Source of the DNA: Chthonomonadaceae bacterium
GTDB lineage: Bacteria; Armatimonadota; Chthonomonadetes; Chthonomonadales; Chthonomonadaceae
Assembly: GCA_027459665.1 (NCBI GenBank)
Contig: DAIDHN010000010.1
Coordinates: 1 to 64,000, forward strand
DNA: 64,000 nucleotides
Reading direction: 5' to 3'
The notes beneath the pieces are model-generated. The model saw only the letters and a list, made by a program, of their open reading frames with translations, searched no databases and had not been told where the DNA came from. Shown piece by piece: positions 10,053-19,349 of the stretch. The stretch's first letter is position 1. Each line of letters opens with the position of its first letter. The position numbers were made by a program, and so were the translations under genes.

Positions 10053-11512
10053 AGTTCTTTTTGTTTTTGAAGCAGTTGTGCATAGAGTTCTTTTTTGGCA
10101 GGGACAGGTATGAACTGTTTGCCGTAGGCAGGGGCAGGCAGTTGATCAGACAGGCAGCCAATTACCTGTAAGGCAAGAAGCGCTGCTCCTCTGCTGCTGG
10201 CCTCTGGTTCAAGGGTGAGTGTGATAGGCGAGCCAATTGCATCGGCAAACATTTGCGCCCATGCAGAAGAATGTGATAGCGCTGCACCAGAGGCAATGAT
10301 CTCATTGGCTTGAGGGAACTGTTTTCTCAATGCATCTGCTGCCAAAGCAAAACGAAGTGCAACCGATTCCAGCATAGCATGTGCGAGCGATATGGCATCT
10401 GTCCCCAAGTTCATGCCAGAAAGTACAGCATGTGCGCGTGGATTCCAGCCCATGCTTCTTTCACCTGCGAAAAAGGGGAGACAAAGCAGTCCGTGGCTGC
10501 CAGGCTCTATATTCTGCAGGGCATGTTCGAGTATTGGCAGTGATGGAATTTGCAAGTTTTTTGTAATCCATTGAAACAGGTTGCCCCCGTCGCTGAATGC
10601 TGCACCTGTTAGTGGGCGGCGGCTGTCTATGCAATAGCGCCAAAGACCGGGCGAGGGATAAGATGGAGTGTTTTCTTTCTCAGAGAGCACTCGAACTGCC
10701 CCCGATGTTCCCAGATTGATAGCCATGCGGTGTGAGTCGGTGCATCCGCTTCCTGCATTGCTGCATGCACCGTCTCCCAGCGCCAGACAGAAGGGGATTT
10801 TTGCCAGAAGCGGCCACCGTGATGCATACTCTGGGAGCAGACCACTGCGGGTATTCTGCAGATCGGCAATGACTGGAAGTCTATCTTGTGTAATATTCAG
10901 ATGATGCAGCATTTCTGCATGCCATGTGCCGGTAGAGTGCTGATAGAGGCCTGTTCCTGCTGCCATAGATACAGAGATACAAAGGTTATTTTTGCCGAAC
11001 CATTTACTGAAGAGGTATTCTGCCGGAGAAGTCCAGTATGCAGCAGATGAAAAGATTTGCGGGTTGGTTTTTTGTATCCAGCGCAGTCGTGCGGGATAAT
11101 AGGAGGGATGAAGCATACACCCGGTTGAGTTGTGTATTTCTGTTTCATCCAGTTCAGTACGCAGTTCTTCGGCAGCTTTTGAGGGTCTTGTGTCAGCCCA
11201 GTTATAGATGGGAGTGAGCGGTGCGTGGTGTGTGTTTAGTGCAAGGAAAGAGTGCCAGAAGGTAGATACGCCTGCACACACAATCTGCCCCGGAGGCTGC
11301 TTGCACTGTTGAAACAGCATATCCAGGCAGTTTTCAATATGCGTTAGAAATTCAGGGGCATCCATTTCCACCCCGCCATCAGGGGTTGTTCTCATCTGGT
11401 AGGCAATCTGTGCTCGTGCACCATCTACTTCCCTGCCGGTTTCATCCCAGAGAATGGCACGTGCAGACGAAGTTCCTATATCCAGCGAGAGCGCGAGTGG
11501 CGGGGTGGACAT
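10028..11512 (-). CDS. FGGY-family sugar kinase, gluconokinase type
   Basis: This 494-residue protein should phosphorylate a sugar or sugar acid in the cytoplasm. The N-terminal ATPase motif LSLDIGTSSARAILWDETG and the C-terminal EASSRGAALLALQ motif are typical of FGGY kinases. The DIGTSSARA form with a following GVEMDAPEF is seen most in gluconate kinases, so gluconate is the best guess, with xylulose or other substrates possible. It starts 5 bases after the hpnJ stop and likely depends on that transcript. The ribosome site is weak, suggesting translational coupling. It overlaps the end of the convergent PPTase gene. Confidence 0.85.
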   Translation of the reverse strand: MSTPPLALSLDIGTSSARAILWDETGREVDGARAQIAYQMRTTPDGGVEMDAPEFLTHIENCLDMLFQQCKQPPGQIVCAGVSTFWHSFLALNTHHAPLTPIYNWADTRPSKAAEELRTELDETEIHNSTGCMLHPSYYPARLRWIQKTNPQIFSSAAYWTSPAEYLFSKWFGKNNLCISVSMAAGTGLYQHSTGTWHAEMLHHLNITQDRLPVIADLQNTRSGLLPEYASRWPLLAKIPFCLALGDGACSNAGSGCTDSHRMAINLGTSGAVRVLSEKENTPSYPSPGLWRYCIDSRRPLTGAAFSDGGNLFQWITKNLQIPSLPILEHALQNIEPGSHGLLCLPFFAGERSMGWNPRAHAVLSGMNLGTDAISLAHAMLESVALRFALAADALRKQFPQANEIIASGAALSHSSAWAQMFADAIGSPITLTLEPEASSRGAALLALQVIGCLSDQLPAPAYGKQFIPVPAKKELYAQLLQKQKELYDTLFPG

Positions 11513-11517
11513 GGTGT

Positions 11518-12975
11518 TTAGGCAGTCATGGCATGAGACCTGTTTGTGCGAGCTTGTTCTTTTCGTTCTTTGAGGTAAGAAAAGAATTCTCCGCCTTCGC
11601 GCAGGCGTCGAACAAACATCTGCCTGTCTTGGAGCATTTCGGCAACAATAGAGCCAATTTTTTTAGGTCTGAAGTAGAACTGTCGGTACATTCGCTCTAC
11701 GGCATCTTCAATTTCATCGGCCGACATGCGTTCGTAGTGCAGTGTAGAAACCTGAATACCGCTTCCGTTGAGCATGCCGTTGTCTTCTGAGAACCATTTG
11801 TTTGCCTGTGCCTGTTCATACAGTTCGGTGCCGGGATAAGGTGCTGCAATAGATACCTGTATGGTATGCGGGTCTAGTTCCTTGGCGAATCGTATGGTTT
11901 CTTCAACGGTTTCAGGGGTTTCAATGGGTAAGCCAATGATGAAAGTGCCGTGTACTTTTATTCCAAGTTTTTTGCAGTTTTGCATAAATTCACGGGCCAT
12001 TTCCAGCTTGATACCCTTTTTGATTCTGTTGAGAATTTGCTGATTGCCAGATTCAAAGCCAACCAGCAGAAGGCGAAGGCCGTTGTCTCTCAGTTCCTTG
12101 AGCGTTTCGTACTTCACATGCGCTCTTGCATTGCAGCTCCATGTAAGGTTGAGGCGCTTCATATGGCGTGAGATTTCAATAGCTCGTTGTTCGTTGATAG
12201 TAAAAGTATCATCGTCGAACATGTATTCGCGCACTTTATCTCCCCAGAGTGATTTTGCTATTTCCATTTCCCTGCCTACGGCATCTGGGGTTTTGGTGCG
12301 GTAACGGTGTCCTCCAATGGTTTGCGGCCAAAGACAGAATGTGCATTTGGCAGGGCACCCGCGACCGGTATAGAAGCTTACATAGGGATGAAGCAGGTAG
12401 CCAATAAAGTATTTGGTGATGTCGAGGTTCTCGGCATAGGTAGGGAATACAGATGGCATTTCATCCCAGTTTTCGATCAGGTCTCTGTCTGACGTACGCT
12501 GTATTTGGCCATTTTCATCGCGGTATGAAAGCCCTGGTATCTCGCTCCAGGGTTTATCTTGTGCCAGGTCGCGGCATGTATAATCAAATTCGTGTCGGCA
12601 TACAAAGTCTATAAGAGGGTTCTGCTGCAGTGTTTGGTCTGGGAGTACGGCAACATGCGCACCAATGAAGCCAACTTTTATACCAGGTTTTTGTTCTTTT
12701 AGGCGTCGTGCGCACTCAACATCGTTTGCCAGCGATGGAGTGCTGGTGTGCATGACTACAAGGTCGTAGTCTTTTGCCTGAGTGAGTACATCTTCTACGC
12801 TGAGATTGTGCGGCGGTGCATCTATCAGTTTGCTTCCGGGCACAAGCGCTGCAGGCTGGGCGAGCCAGGTAGGATACCAGAATGAAGTAATTTCGCGTTT
12901 TGCCTGGTACCGTGCACCAGCTCCACCATCGAAACCATCAAAAGAAGGCGGGCTGAGGAAGAGGGTTTTCTTCAC
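11518..12975 (-). CDS. hpnJ: Hopanoid-associated radical SAM protein HpnJ
   Basis: HpnJ is a B12-binding-domain radical SAM enzyme linked to forming the cyclitol head group of bacteriohopanepolyol ethers. The N-terminal signature KTLFLSPPSFDGFDGGAG, an N-terminal cobalamin-type domain, and the cluster-binding CPAKCTFC (Cys207, Cys211, Cys214) are all present, followed by MFDDDTFTIN and GFESGNQQILNRIKKG. The first in-frame codon is a TTG at 12999, but GTG at 12975 gives the usual N-terminus VKKTLFL and lies 12 bases after AAGGAG, so I chose it. No other hopanoid gene is in the window. A kinase gene follows after 5 bases. Confidence 0.92.
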   Translation of the reverse strand: MKKTLFLSPPSFDGFDGGAGARYQAKREITSFWYPTWLAQPAALVPGSKLIDAPPHNLSVEDVLTQAKDYDLVVMHTSTPSLANDVECARRLKEQKPGIKVGFIGAHVAVLPDQTLQQNPLIDFVCRHEFDYTCRDLAQDKPWSEIPGLSYRDENGQIQRTSDRDLIENWDEMPSVFPTYAENLDITKYFIGYLLHPYVSFYTGRGCPAKCTFCLWPQTIGGHRYRTKTPDAVGREMEIAKSLWGDKVREYMFDDDTFTINEQRAIEISRHMKRLNLTWSCNARAHVKYETLKELRDNGLRLLLVGFESGNQQILNRIKKGIKLEMAREFMQNCKKLGIKVHGTFIIGLPIETPETVEETIRFAKELDPHTIQVSIAAPYPGTELYEQAQANKWFSEDNGMLNGSGIQVSTLHYERMSADEIEDAVERMYRQFYFRPKKIGSIVAEMLQDRQMFVRRLREGGEFFSYLKERKEQARTNRSHAMTA

Positions 12976-13019
12976 AGTGAAGGGTATCTCCTTAATCAAT
13001 AATGCAATTCTTTTTAAAG

Positions 13020-13029
13020 AGTATACCCT
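13020..13029 (-). promoter_or_regulatory. Putative hpnJ promoter, extended -10 box
   Basis: The minus strand reads AGGGTATACT, ending 45 bases before the GTG start of hpnJ. The box is identical to those before ligA and the GH74 gene. The -35 region overlaps the stop of the upstream gene and is weak. Confidence 0.45.
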
Positions 13030-13042
13030 TATACTGCAGATA

Positions 13043-13591
13043 TTATCGTATGGGGGTAATAGAATACGTTTCCTGTACCAGTTGTCCTGCTTTGGTAAGA
13101 CCCAGGTAGAACGTTTGGGTTTGGGTGCCTCCCGGCAGCGAAAGAGTGAAGCTGGTGGTTTTGTAACGAACTACAATGTCGCTGGGTGCAGTTGAACTAG
13201 TAGGGCGTATGTATACTGCCTGTTCGGGTTGAGCATTTGAGTCGTTTTGAAAAGAGAGATCGCTATTATCCGGCAGGTAATTGGGAACCAGCTGCGATAG
13301 TGAGGCAGGATAATCTCCTTTGTGCTTTTTTTTCCACTGCAGCAGAGCGGTGTTGATGCCCATGAGCTTTTGTCTTGCATCTTGTGTGTTGCCGGCGATA
13401 TGCTGGGTTGCACTTGAAACCTGCGAGAGGGTTTTTCTGATATTAGGCACAGCAACAATCACCATAATGATGCTAATTACCAGTAGTATGCCGCATCCTG
13501 CCAGGCCTCCCAGCAGGCAGTTGCTTTGCACACTGCGCTGCGGGCGTACAGGCAGCGGAGGCGGCGCTGATAATGGATCGTAGTTGCTCAT
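13043..13591 (-). CDS. Membrane-anchored pilin-like protein, unknown function
   Basis: A 182-residue protein with a proline-rich cytoplasmic N-terminus (about 25 residues) and one hydrophobic helix (about residues 28-50, CGILLVISIIMVIVAVPNI). A helical then beta-rich extracytoplasmic domain follows, containing YPASLSQLVPNYLP. That last motif is common in type II secretion pseudopilins and DUF1559-like proteins, but the N-terminal cleavage motif of prepilins is missing, so it is probably not a true pilin. It begins 11 bases after the sugar ABC ATPase and has a strong AAGGAG. Function unknown. Confidence 0.7.
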   Translation of the reverse strand: MSNYDPLSAPPPLPVRPQRSVQSNCLLGGLAGCGILLVISIIMVIVAVPNIRKTLSQVSSATQHIAGNTQDARQKLMGINTALLQWKKKHKGDYPASLSQLVPNYLPDNSDLSFQNDSNAQPEQAVYIRPTSSTAPSDIVVRYKTTSFTLSLPGGTQTQTFYLGLTKAGQLVQETYSITPIR

Positions 13592-13602
13592 CTCTGTCTC
13601 CT

Positions 13603-15105
13603 TTATTCTCCACCCGTAGCGAGATGCATGATTTTCTCCTGTGTTGCTTCCTCTCTGCTTAGTTCACCTGCCAGGGAGCCTTCATGCATTACGAGAATTC
13701 TATCACTCATACCCAGAATTTCCGGCAGTTCAGAGGAAATCATCAGAATGGCACAGCCTTCTGCTGCTAACGAGTTCATCAACTTGTAGATTTCGCTTTT
13801 TGCCCCAACATCTATTCCACGGGTAGGCTCATCAAAAATCAGAATGCGTGAACCACTGTAAAGCCATTTTGAAAGCACAACCTTTTGCTGATTTCCGCCT
13901 GAAAGGTTTTTTACGGCCTGTTCTACTGAAGGGGTTTTGATATTGAGGCTCGTTCGGTACTGTTCGGCCACTTTGCGCTCTTTTCCCATTTTGAGAAATC
14001 CCAAGCGGCTGATGAGAGGTAGATTGGTTAACGTTGTGTTTTGTTTTATAGGCATTGGCAGCACTAGCCCCTGTGCTTTTCTATCTTCTGTTACCAGGCC
14101 AATGCCGTTTTTAATTGCATCGCGGGGTGAACGTATTCTCACTGTGCTGCCATCAACTTTAATGCTTCCAGAGTCTATAGGGTCTGCGCCAAAAATAGCG
14201 CGTGCGGTTTCGGTGCGGCCTGATCCAACCAGACCGGCCAGCCCAACAATTTCACCATGTTTCAGCTCAAACGAAATGTTGTGCAGCACTCCTTTTCTGG
14301 TGATGCCTTCTACTGTCAGGGCAGGCTGACCAATGGGAGCAGTTTCTTTGGGAATGGCTTCTGTGAGTTCGCGTCCTACCATGTACCTCACGATTTCATC
14401 GCGAGTAAGTCCTTCTACTTCACCTGTGTATATGTGTCTGCCGTCTCTCATAATGGTAACGCGGTCGCAAATTTCAAACACTTCTTCTAGCCGGTGTGAG
14501 ATATAGATTATGCTCACTCCCTCATTTTTGAGGCGTTTAATCAGGTCAAAGAGAGCTTCAAGTTCATGGTCAGTAAGTGGGGCGCTTGGCTCATCCATGA
14601 TAATAATGCTTGATTTTCTACTGGTTGCTTTTGCAACTTCCACCATTTGCTGCTGCGCTACGCTGAGTTGTGCAACCGGGGTATGCACATCCATGCGAAC
14701 TCTGAGACGATCTATCTGTTCCTGAGCATTGCGGTAGAGTGTTTTGAAATCTATCATGCCTGGGATGATAGACCGTGGTTCTCGCCCAAGAAAAATATTT
14801 TCGGCCACACTCAAACTTGGCGCCAGGTTGAATTCCTGGTAGATAATGGATATACCGAGGCTCATCGCCTTTTGCGGGCTGTCGATATGCACAGTTTGGC
14901 CATGAATAAGAATCTCGCCCGTATCGAGCGGCTGCGCTCCGGCGAGGATTTTCATAAGTGTAGATTTACCTGCCCCATTTTCTCCCAGGAGCGCATGTAC
15001 CTCACCGGGCATTACCTCCAGGCTTACTCCGTCGAGCGCACGCACTCCTGGAAATTGTTTGGTGATGTTGCGCATCTGAAGCGCAGGGGTTATGTTTTCT
15101 GCCAA
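13603..15105 (-). CDS. CUT2-type sugar ABC transporter ATP-binding protein
   Basis: A 500-residue tandem ATPase of the RbsA/MglA/XylG type that powers import of monosaccharides. The first ATPase domain has Walker A GENGAGKST, the signature LSVAQQQ and Walker B IIIMDEPSAPLTDHE. The second has the degenerate Walker A GLVGSGRTE usual for this family, the signature LSGGNQQK and LIFDEPTRGIDVGAK. Start is TTG (complement of 15103-15105) with AGAGGA 9 bases upstream. No permease or binding protein is adjacent; the only matching permease in the window lies 19 kb away at 34106-35107. It may be co-transcribed with the TPR gene upstream. Confidence 0.95.
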   Translation of the reverse strand: MAENITPALQMRNITKQFPGVRALDGVSLEVMPGEVHALLGENGAGKSTLMKILAGAQPLDTGEILIHGQTVHIDSPQKAMSLGISIIYQEFNLAPSLSVAENIFLGREPRSIIPGMIDFKTLYRNAQEQIDRLRVRMDVHTPVAQLSVAQQQMVEVAKATSRKSSIIIMDEPSAPLTDHELEALFDLIKRLKNEGVSIIYISHRLEEVFEICDRVTIMRDGRHIYTGEVEGLTRDEIVRYMVGRELTEAIPKETAPIGQPALTVEGITRKGVLHNISFELKHGEIVGLAGLVGSGRTETARAIFGADPIDSGSIKVDGSTVRIRSPRDAIKNGIGLVTEDRKAQGLVLPMPIKQNTTLTNLPLISRLGFLKMGKERKVAEQYRTSLNIKTPSVEQAVKNLSGGNQQKVVLSKWLYSGSRILIFDEPTRGIDVGAKSEIYKLMNSLAAEGCAILMISSELPEILGMSDRILVMHEGSLAGELSREEATQEKIMHLATGGE

Positions 15106-15173
15106 TCTAGGTTGTCCTCTGTAAATAGATGCTTGCCAGCAGGAAAGAGCAGTGATTAATTCATCTTCTGACG

Positions 15174-18100
15174 TTATTTTTCCTGCCCAGGTTTCGCTGC
15201 TTGATTCAGCCGCTGAATTCCATCGAGTGCAGGCGGGTAGCCTGGGAACAGCTTGAGTGCAGCATTGTATTTTACTCTAGCTTCTGCGATATTGTGTTGT
15301 TCAAGGTATCCTGCCCCTTCTACACTGAGTGCCATTGCCTGCAGAGGTTTTGCAGCGCCTGCATGATGAAAGGTCTGTTTTGCCAGGTCAATCATTTGCT
15401 GCACATGCCCCTGCTGGTTCAGCAGAGTGGCCAGGGTATGAAAAATATCCGGGTTGATCGGATCAAGAGCAAGTGCCTGCTGTGCAAGGCGTGCTGCCAG
15501 TGATAGCTTGTTTTGGTTTTGAAGCCTGGAAATGAGTTGAAGTCGCAGCGCCTGCTGTTTAGGCAGGGCAATGCCGGGTGCAGCAAGCAGGGCAGTGTAC
15601 ACTGCATTTCCCTGAGCCTGTTCTCCTGCGGCATCGAGCGCCGATACGTAACGGTTTTGCAGGTTGATGTTAGAAGGATTTGCATTTGCAAGCCTTTTCA
15701 GTAAGGGGAGCGCTTTTTGAGGCTGCCCGGCTGCCTGCAGTGCATTTGCAACTGCTATCATAACATTCTGTTTGGCGGCATACTGTTTTTCTATGGCGCC
15801 GATTACCCTGCCGGCGGTATCTGGCTGTTTCTGAATTGCGCATGCATCGAGAAAAGCTGCGATAAGCGAACTGTTTGCAGGCGATGCCTGCAGGCGTGTT
15901 TGCAGCCACTGAAGGTACTGTGAATTCTGGTTTTGCAGCGAATAAATGTGACCTATGTCTGCATAGGTTTGCTGCGAGTCGGGATGCTGCTTCAGCTGCT
16001 GCAGCCGAATGGCAAGGGCGTCTTGATAGCGCTTCAAGTGAGTGAGAATCGCTGCCTGTTTATCTGGAATCCATTGAAACCATGGGCGGAGTTTCTGCAG
16101 TTTTGTCAGCGTGGCAAGTGCGTCATCCTCTTTGCCTGCCGCCTCTTGTATATTGGCTTCTGTTTGTAAAAAGTCGGGGTCAGACTGGTATTTGTTTGGC
16201 AGTGTTTGCAGCAGCGACAGCGCCTGAGGGTACTCGCCATATTTTTGATACAAGGCAGCTGCCTCAAGCGAATAACGCAAGGGGGTTTTATCTCGTTCAC
16301 CTGCCTTCTGCAGCGCCTGGACAGCCTGAGGTATCTGATTCATCTGCTCATAAATAGGTGACATCAGTACCCACGGGGTTGAATCGAGCGGATTGAGTTT
16401 TGCGAGCTTTTGCAGCTCATCTATTGCTTTTTGTGGAGCATTCAGTTTCAGGTACAGAGAGGCTACTTCCTGATAAGGGGTGTTGCGCACCTGCTGATGA
16501 TTGATCTGCTCATAGGTGATATCTTCCTGCTCCGCTCTGTGCAGGTAGTGTATTGCTTTGCGGTAATGCTTAGCTGTTCGAGCTATGTCGGCCAGGCCCT
16601 GAAGTGCAGTGAGATGCCATGACTGCCTGTTAGCCCGAACAATTACCCGCTGATTTGCAGGCACATCGGACGCCTGCGCATTGAGTGCAAGGATGTTGTT
16701 GTAATACTCTGATGCCAGTTGAGGCTGCTTGCTCTTCACATAGTCATTGGCAAGAGCGAGCACTGCATCTCCATCCTGCGGTTCGATGAGCAGTAGCTTT
16801 TTGTAGGTATCTGCTGCCTGCTGCCACAGACCGCTGCGTTCGTACAGAGAGGCTATTTGCTGGTAGGCAACCACATCGCGAGGCTGATGCACAAGATAGT
16901 CATGCCATGCCTGCAAAGCTCCCTGCAAATTGACCAGCATGATGTTGAGGTTTGAGATTCCAAAAACCGCAGAGCGGTTGGAAGGGTCGTGTGCCAGGAT
17001 ACCTCGGTAGATAGCCATTGCCTTGTGAAAGTGGTTGGTGAGTGCGTACAGCTGTGCTTCCTGAAAGACAAGCTTCTGGTTGCCGGGGTCGAGTTTTTGT
17101 GCTGTTTGAAATGCCTTTGCCGATTTTAGTATACATTGTTCCTTAGCCACAATGTTTGGGGCATTCATGGCGCACTGCATTTCAGTTTGTGCCTGCATAA
17201 TGGCTACGCGAGGGCTTTTGGGTCCAAATGCACCGTTTGCCTGTTCGAATTGTGCCGCCGCAGCTGGGTAGTTTTTTTCTTCATAAAAAAGAGTACCAAG
17301 ATTGAAGTGCGCCCCAGGGTTGTGCGGAGACCGTGAAAGCGCTTTTTCATACATGCTCACGGCTTTCTGGTTAAGATGCAGCTGTTGATAAATAAATGCG
17401 AGGTTGAAGAGCGCAGGCAGGCTGCCTGGCTGTTTTTTGAGCAGTGCTGTGTAGGTAGCCGCTGCTCCCTGTAAATCGGATGCCTGCTGCTGTATTGCTG
17501 CCGCAAGCAGATACCCCCCTGGGTCGGAAGGAATGAGTGCAATGACTTTTTGCGCCTGTGCGAGAGCAGGAGCATATTTTTTGATCTTCAGCAGAGAGAG
17601 AGCGGCATCATAGTGTATTTGGGGGTCGGCAGGCTTGCAGTTGGCGGCCTGCAGGTAATGGTCTGCTGCCGCAGCCGCGTTGCCCTGGCGGGTTGCAGTA
17701 AGGCCCAGCGCCATCTCTGCATCGCCACGAAGCAGATTTGAAACAGCAGGTTTGTGTGCAAGCACCCTCAACGCCATTTTTGTGGCAAGCGAGCTATCCT
17801 GCTGAAAAGCCGCCAGCTGTGCCAGCCTAGCTGCTGCAGCCATATCCTGAGGCGCAAGCGTGGTGATGTGCTGCAGAGCATCCATCAATACGGGAAGGCG
17901 GTGCAGCTGCAAGGCGATATTGTACACCTGCGCATACCCAAGCACAAGCATGGAGGAAGGAGCATGCAGTTTGCCGGCGGTTTCGATGTAGTTTTCAAAG
18001 GCTGTGAGCGCCTGCGTTTTTCGGCCTTTTTTGAGAAGCGCCCCTGCATGGTTGTAGAGAGCCGCCAGCTTTTTGTTAACAGGTGAAAGCGGAGGTGGAG

Positions 18101-18185
18101 CGGGGGCGGCATGAGCGCTGGAAACCGACAGCAGAGTGTAAAGCAGCGTACATAGTGTACGCCTGTTTGTACGCCGGAATATCAT
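15174..18185 (-). CDS. Exported TPR-repeat protein, 1003 residues
   Basis: The N-terminus is a signal peptide (basic FRRTNRR then a hydrophobic core, cleavage near AHAAP). The rest is an array of 34-residue tetratricopeptide repeats, recognisable by runs such as YEKALSRSPHNPGAHFNLG spaced through about residues 45-990. Such proteins act as scaffolds in the periplasm or outer membrane, for example in exopolysaccharide or pilus assembly. The partner cannot be identified here. It is the first gene before the sugar ABC ATPase on this strand, with a 68-base gap. The ATG has AAGGAG 13 bases upstream, which is rather far. Confidence 0.85.
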   Translation of the reverse strand: MIFRRTNRRTLCTLLYTLLSVSSAHAAPAPPPLSPVNKKLAALYNHAGALLKKGRKTQALTAFENYIETAGKLHAPSSMLVLGYAQVYNIALQLHRLPVLMDALQHITTLAPQDMAAAARLAQLAAFQQDSSLATKMALRVLAHKPAVSNLLRGDAEMALGLTATRQGNAAAAADHYLQAANCKPADPQIHYDAALSLLKIKKYAPALAQAQKVIALIPSDPGGYLLAAAIQQQASDLQGAAATYTALLKKQPGSLPALFNLAFIYQQLHLNQKAVSMYEKALSRSPHNPGAHFNLGTLFYEEKNYPAAAAQFEQANGAFGPKSPRVAIMQAQTEMQCAMNAPNIVAKEQCILKSAKAFQTAQKLDPGNQKLVFQEAQLYALTNHFHKAMAIYRGILAHDPSNRSAVFGISNLNIMLVNLQGALQAWHDYLVHQPRDVVAYQQIASLYERSGLWQQAADTYKKLLLIEPQDGDAVLALANDYVKSKQPQLASEYYNNILALNAQASDVPANQRVIVRANRQSWHLTALQGLADIARTAKHYRKAIHYLHRAEQEDITYEQINHQQVRNTPYQEVASLYLKLNAPQKAIDELQKLAKLNPLDSTPWVLMSPIYEQMNQIPQAVQALQKAGERDKTPLRYSLEAAALYQKYGEYPQALSLLQTLPNKYQSDPDFLQTEANIQEAAGKEDDALATLTKLQKLRPWFQWIPDKQAAILTHLKRYQDALAIRLQQLKQHPDSQQTYADIGHIYSLQNQNSQYLQWLQTRLQASPANSSLIAAFLDACAIQKQPDTAGRVIGAIEKQYAAKQNVMIAVANALQAAGQPQKALPLLKRLANANPSNINLQNRYVSALDAAGEQAQGNAVYTALLAAPGIALPKQQALRLQLISRLQNQNKLSLAARLAQQALALDPINPDIFHTLATLLNQQGHVQQMIDLAKQTFHHAGAAKPLQAMALSVEGAGYLEQHNIAEARVKYNAALKLFPGYPPALDGIQRLNQAAKPGQEK

Positions 18186-18352
18186 AAAAAAGCATGTGCT
18201 CCTTACTTACAGTTTGCAGGTAGCATTTTGGCGAAGAGAAGGGGGTTCTGTCAAGCAGAACGCATATCAGACTGATTTTATAACAAAATGAGTACCAGCG
18301 TATTATTGCAGTGTATTGTACATTGAGAAAACTGTTGCAGCAGATAAAGGAA

Positions 18353-18396
18353 AACAGCCTGTGAATCTGCAATCGCCGTCAGATTCACAGGCTGTT
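18353..18396 (-). terminator. Strong terminator of the metalloprotease gene
   Basis: A perfect 17-bp stem (18353-18369 with 18380-18396) with a 10-base loop. On the minus strand it is followed by TTTTCCTTTATC, 20 bases downstream of the protease stop codon. This is the best intrinsic terminator in the window. Confidence 0.85.
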
Positions 18397-18415
18397 CTAG
18401 AATGCCTGTGCAGTG

Positions 18416-19165
18416 TTAGTGCAGCAGGCAGCTGATGCTGGTATTTTTTGCTGCGGATGGAGCAGGAATGCCTATGCCGCAGTAGGCTGTGAGCAGTGTA
18501 TTAACATCACGCGAGGAGAGACTAGTGAGCATATAGGTAGAGGCACCTGGATACATTACGTCTGCTGTGTTGTCTGAGTGGCCTGCAATGCCGAGTGCAT
18601 GACCAAATTCATGGGCGGCTACCGGTGAAATATCCAGTACCTGATTGAGATAAGTCATATTGAATGTTGTGACGGCACGCTGCATTTCACCATTGCCATT
18701 TACACTGTATGAGGTAATGGCTCCATATGAGGTATACCCTGCGTTTTGAAACTGCAGCACAATATTTGCCTGGGCAGCAGAGTTGACTACTTGATAAGTC
18801 ACCATGCTGCCGGTTGCCGTTACCCACCAGTTCATGCCATTGAGCACCTGATTTATGCGCTGCTGGCTTACCAGGGAGGATGGGGTGATATAGACTGTTA
18901 CAGGGAAATGCGCCCAGTGGTACAGCCGGTTGGGTAGACCTGAAATAGGATCGGTGCCATTTGCAAAGTTTGGCTGATAGGATGTATTGCGACATCCTGC
19001 CGAGGATACAGTGCTGCCAGTTCCGCTGAGATCGCTTACTGTTTTGCCGGGCGCCTGAATAGGCGCAATGCCGCCTCCCGAACCGCAGCCCGTTAACAAC
19101 AGGATGAAAAAGATGGCAAAAGTTCTGAAATAGGGCAAATTAATATTCAAAGTATTTTTGGGCAT
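18416..19165 (-). CDS. Matrixin-like zinc metalloprotease lipoprotein
   Basis: A 249-residue protein. A lipobox LLTGC with Cys27 after a hydrophobic stretch indicates a lipid-anchored protein exported through Sec. The zinc motif HEFGHALGIAGHS (residues 185-197) fits the metzincin pattern HExxHxxGxxH, and VMYP (about 203-206) is the Met-turn found in matrixins. The expected target is an extracellular peptide or protein; none can be deduced. It is a single gene, divergent from murJ and closed by a strong terminator. Confidence 0.88.
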   Translation of the reverse strand: MPKNTLNINLPYFRTFAIFFILLLTGCGSGGGIAPIQAPGKTVSDLSGTGSTVSSAGCRNTSYQPNFANGTDPISGLPNRLYHWAHFPVTVYITPSSLVSQQRINQVLNGMNWWVTATGSMVTYQVVNSAAQANIVLQFQNAGYTSYGAITSYSVNGNGEMQRAVTTFNMTYLNQVLDISPVAAHEFGHALGIAGHSDNTADVMYPGASTYMLTSLSSRDVNTLLTAYCGIGIPAPSAAKNTSISCLLH

Positions 19166-19349
19166 GACGTTTAGGTTCCTGTCTGAAAACTGATGTGCTA
19201 ATAATCGGAGGAACCACGGTAATCTTGAGGGGAGAAGGAAAACTTTACTGAAAAAAATACTGGTTTTTCTTTACGCTTTTCGTATGATTTGTCAGAGTTG
19301 AAAGCGCCTGAATTGACATGCCCTGCCGGTTGCAGGTAGATTGAAACAT

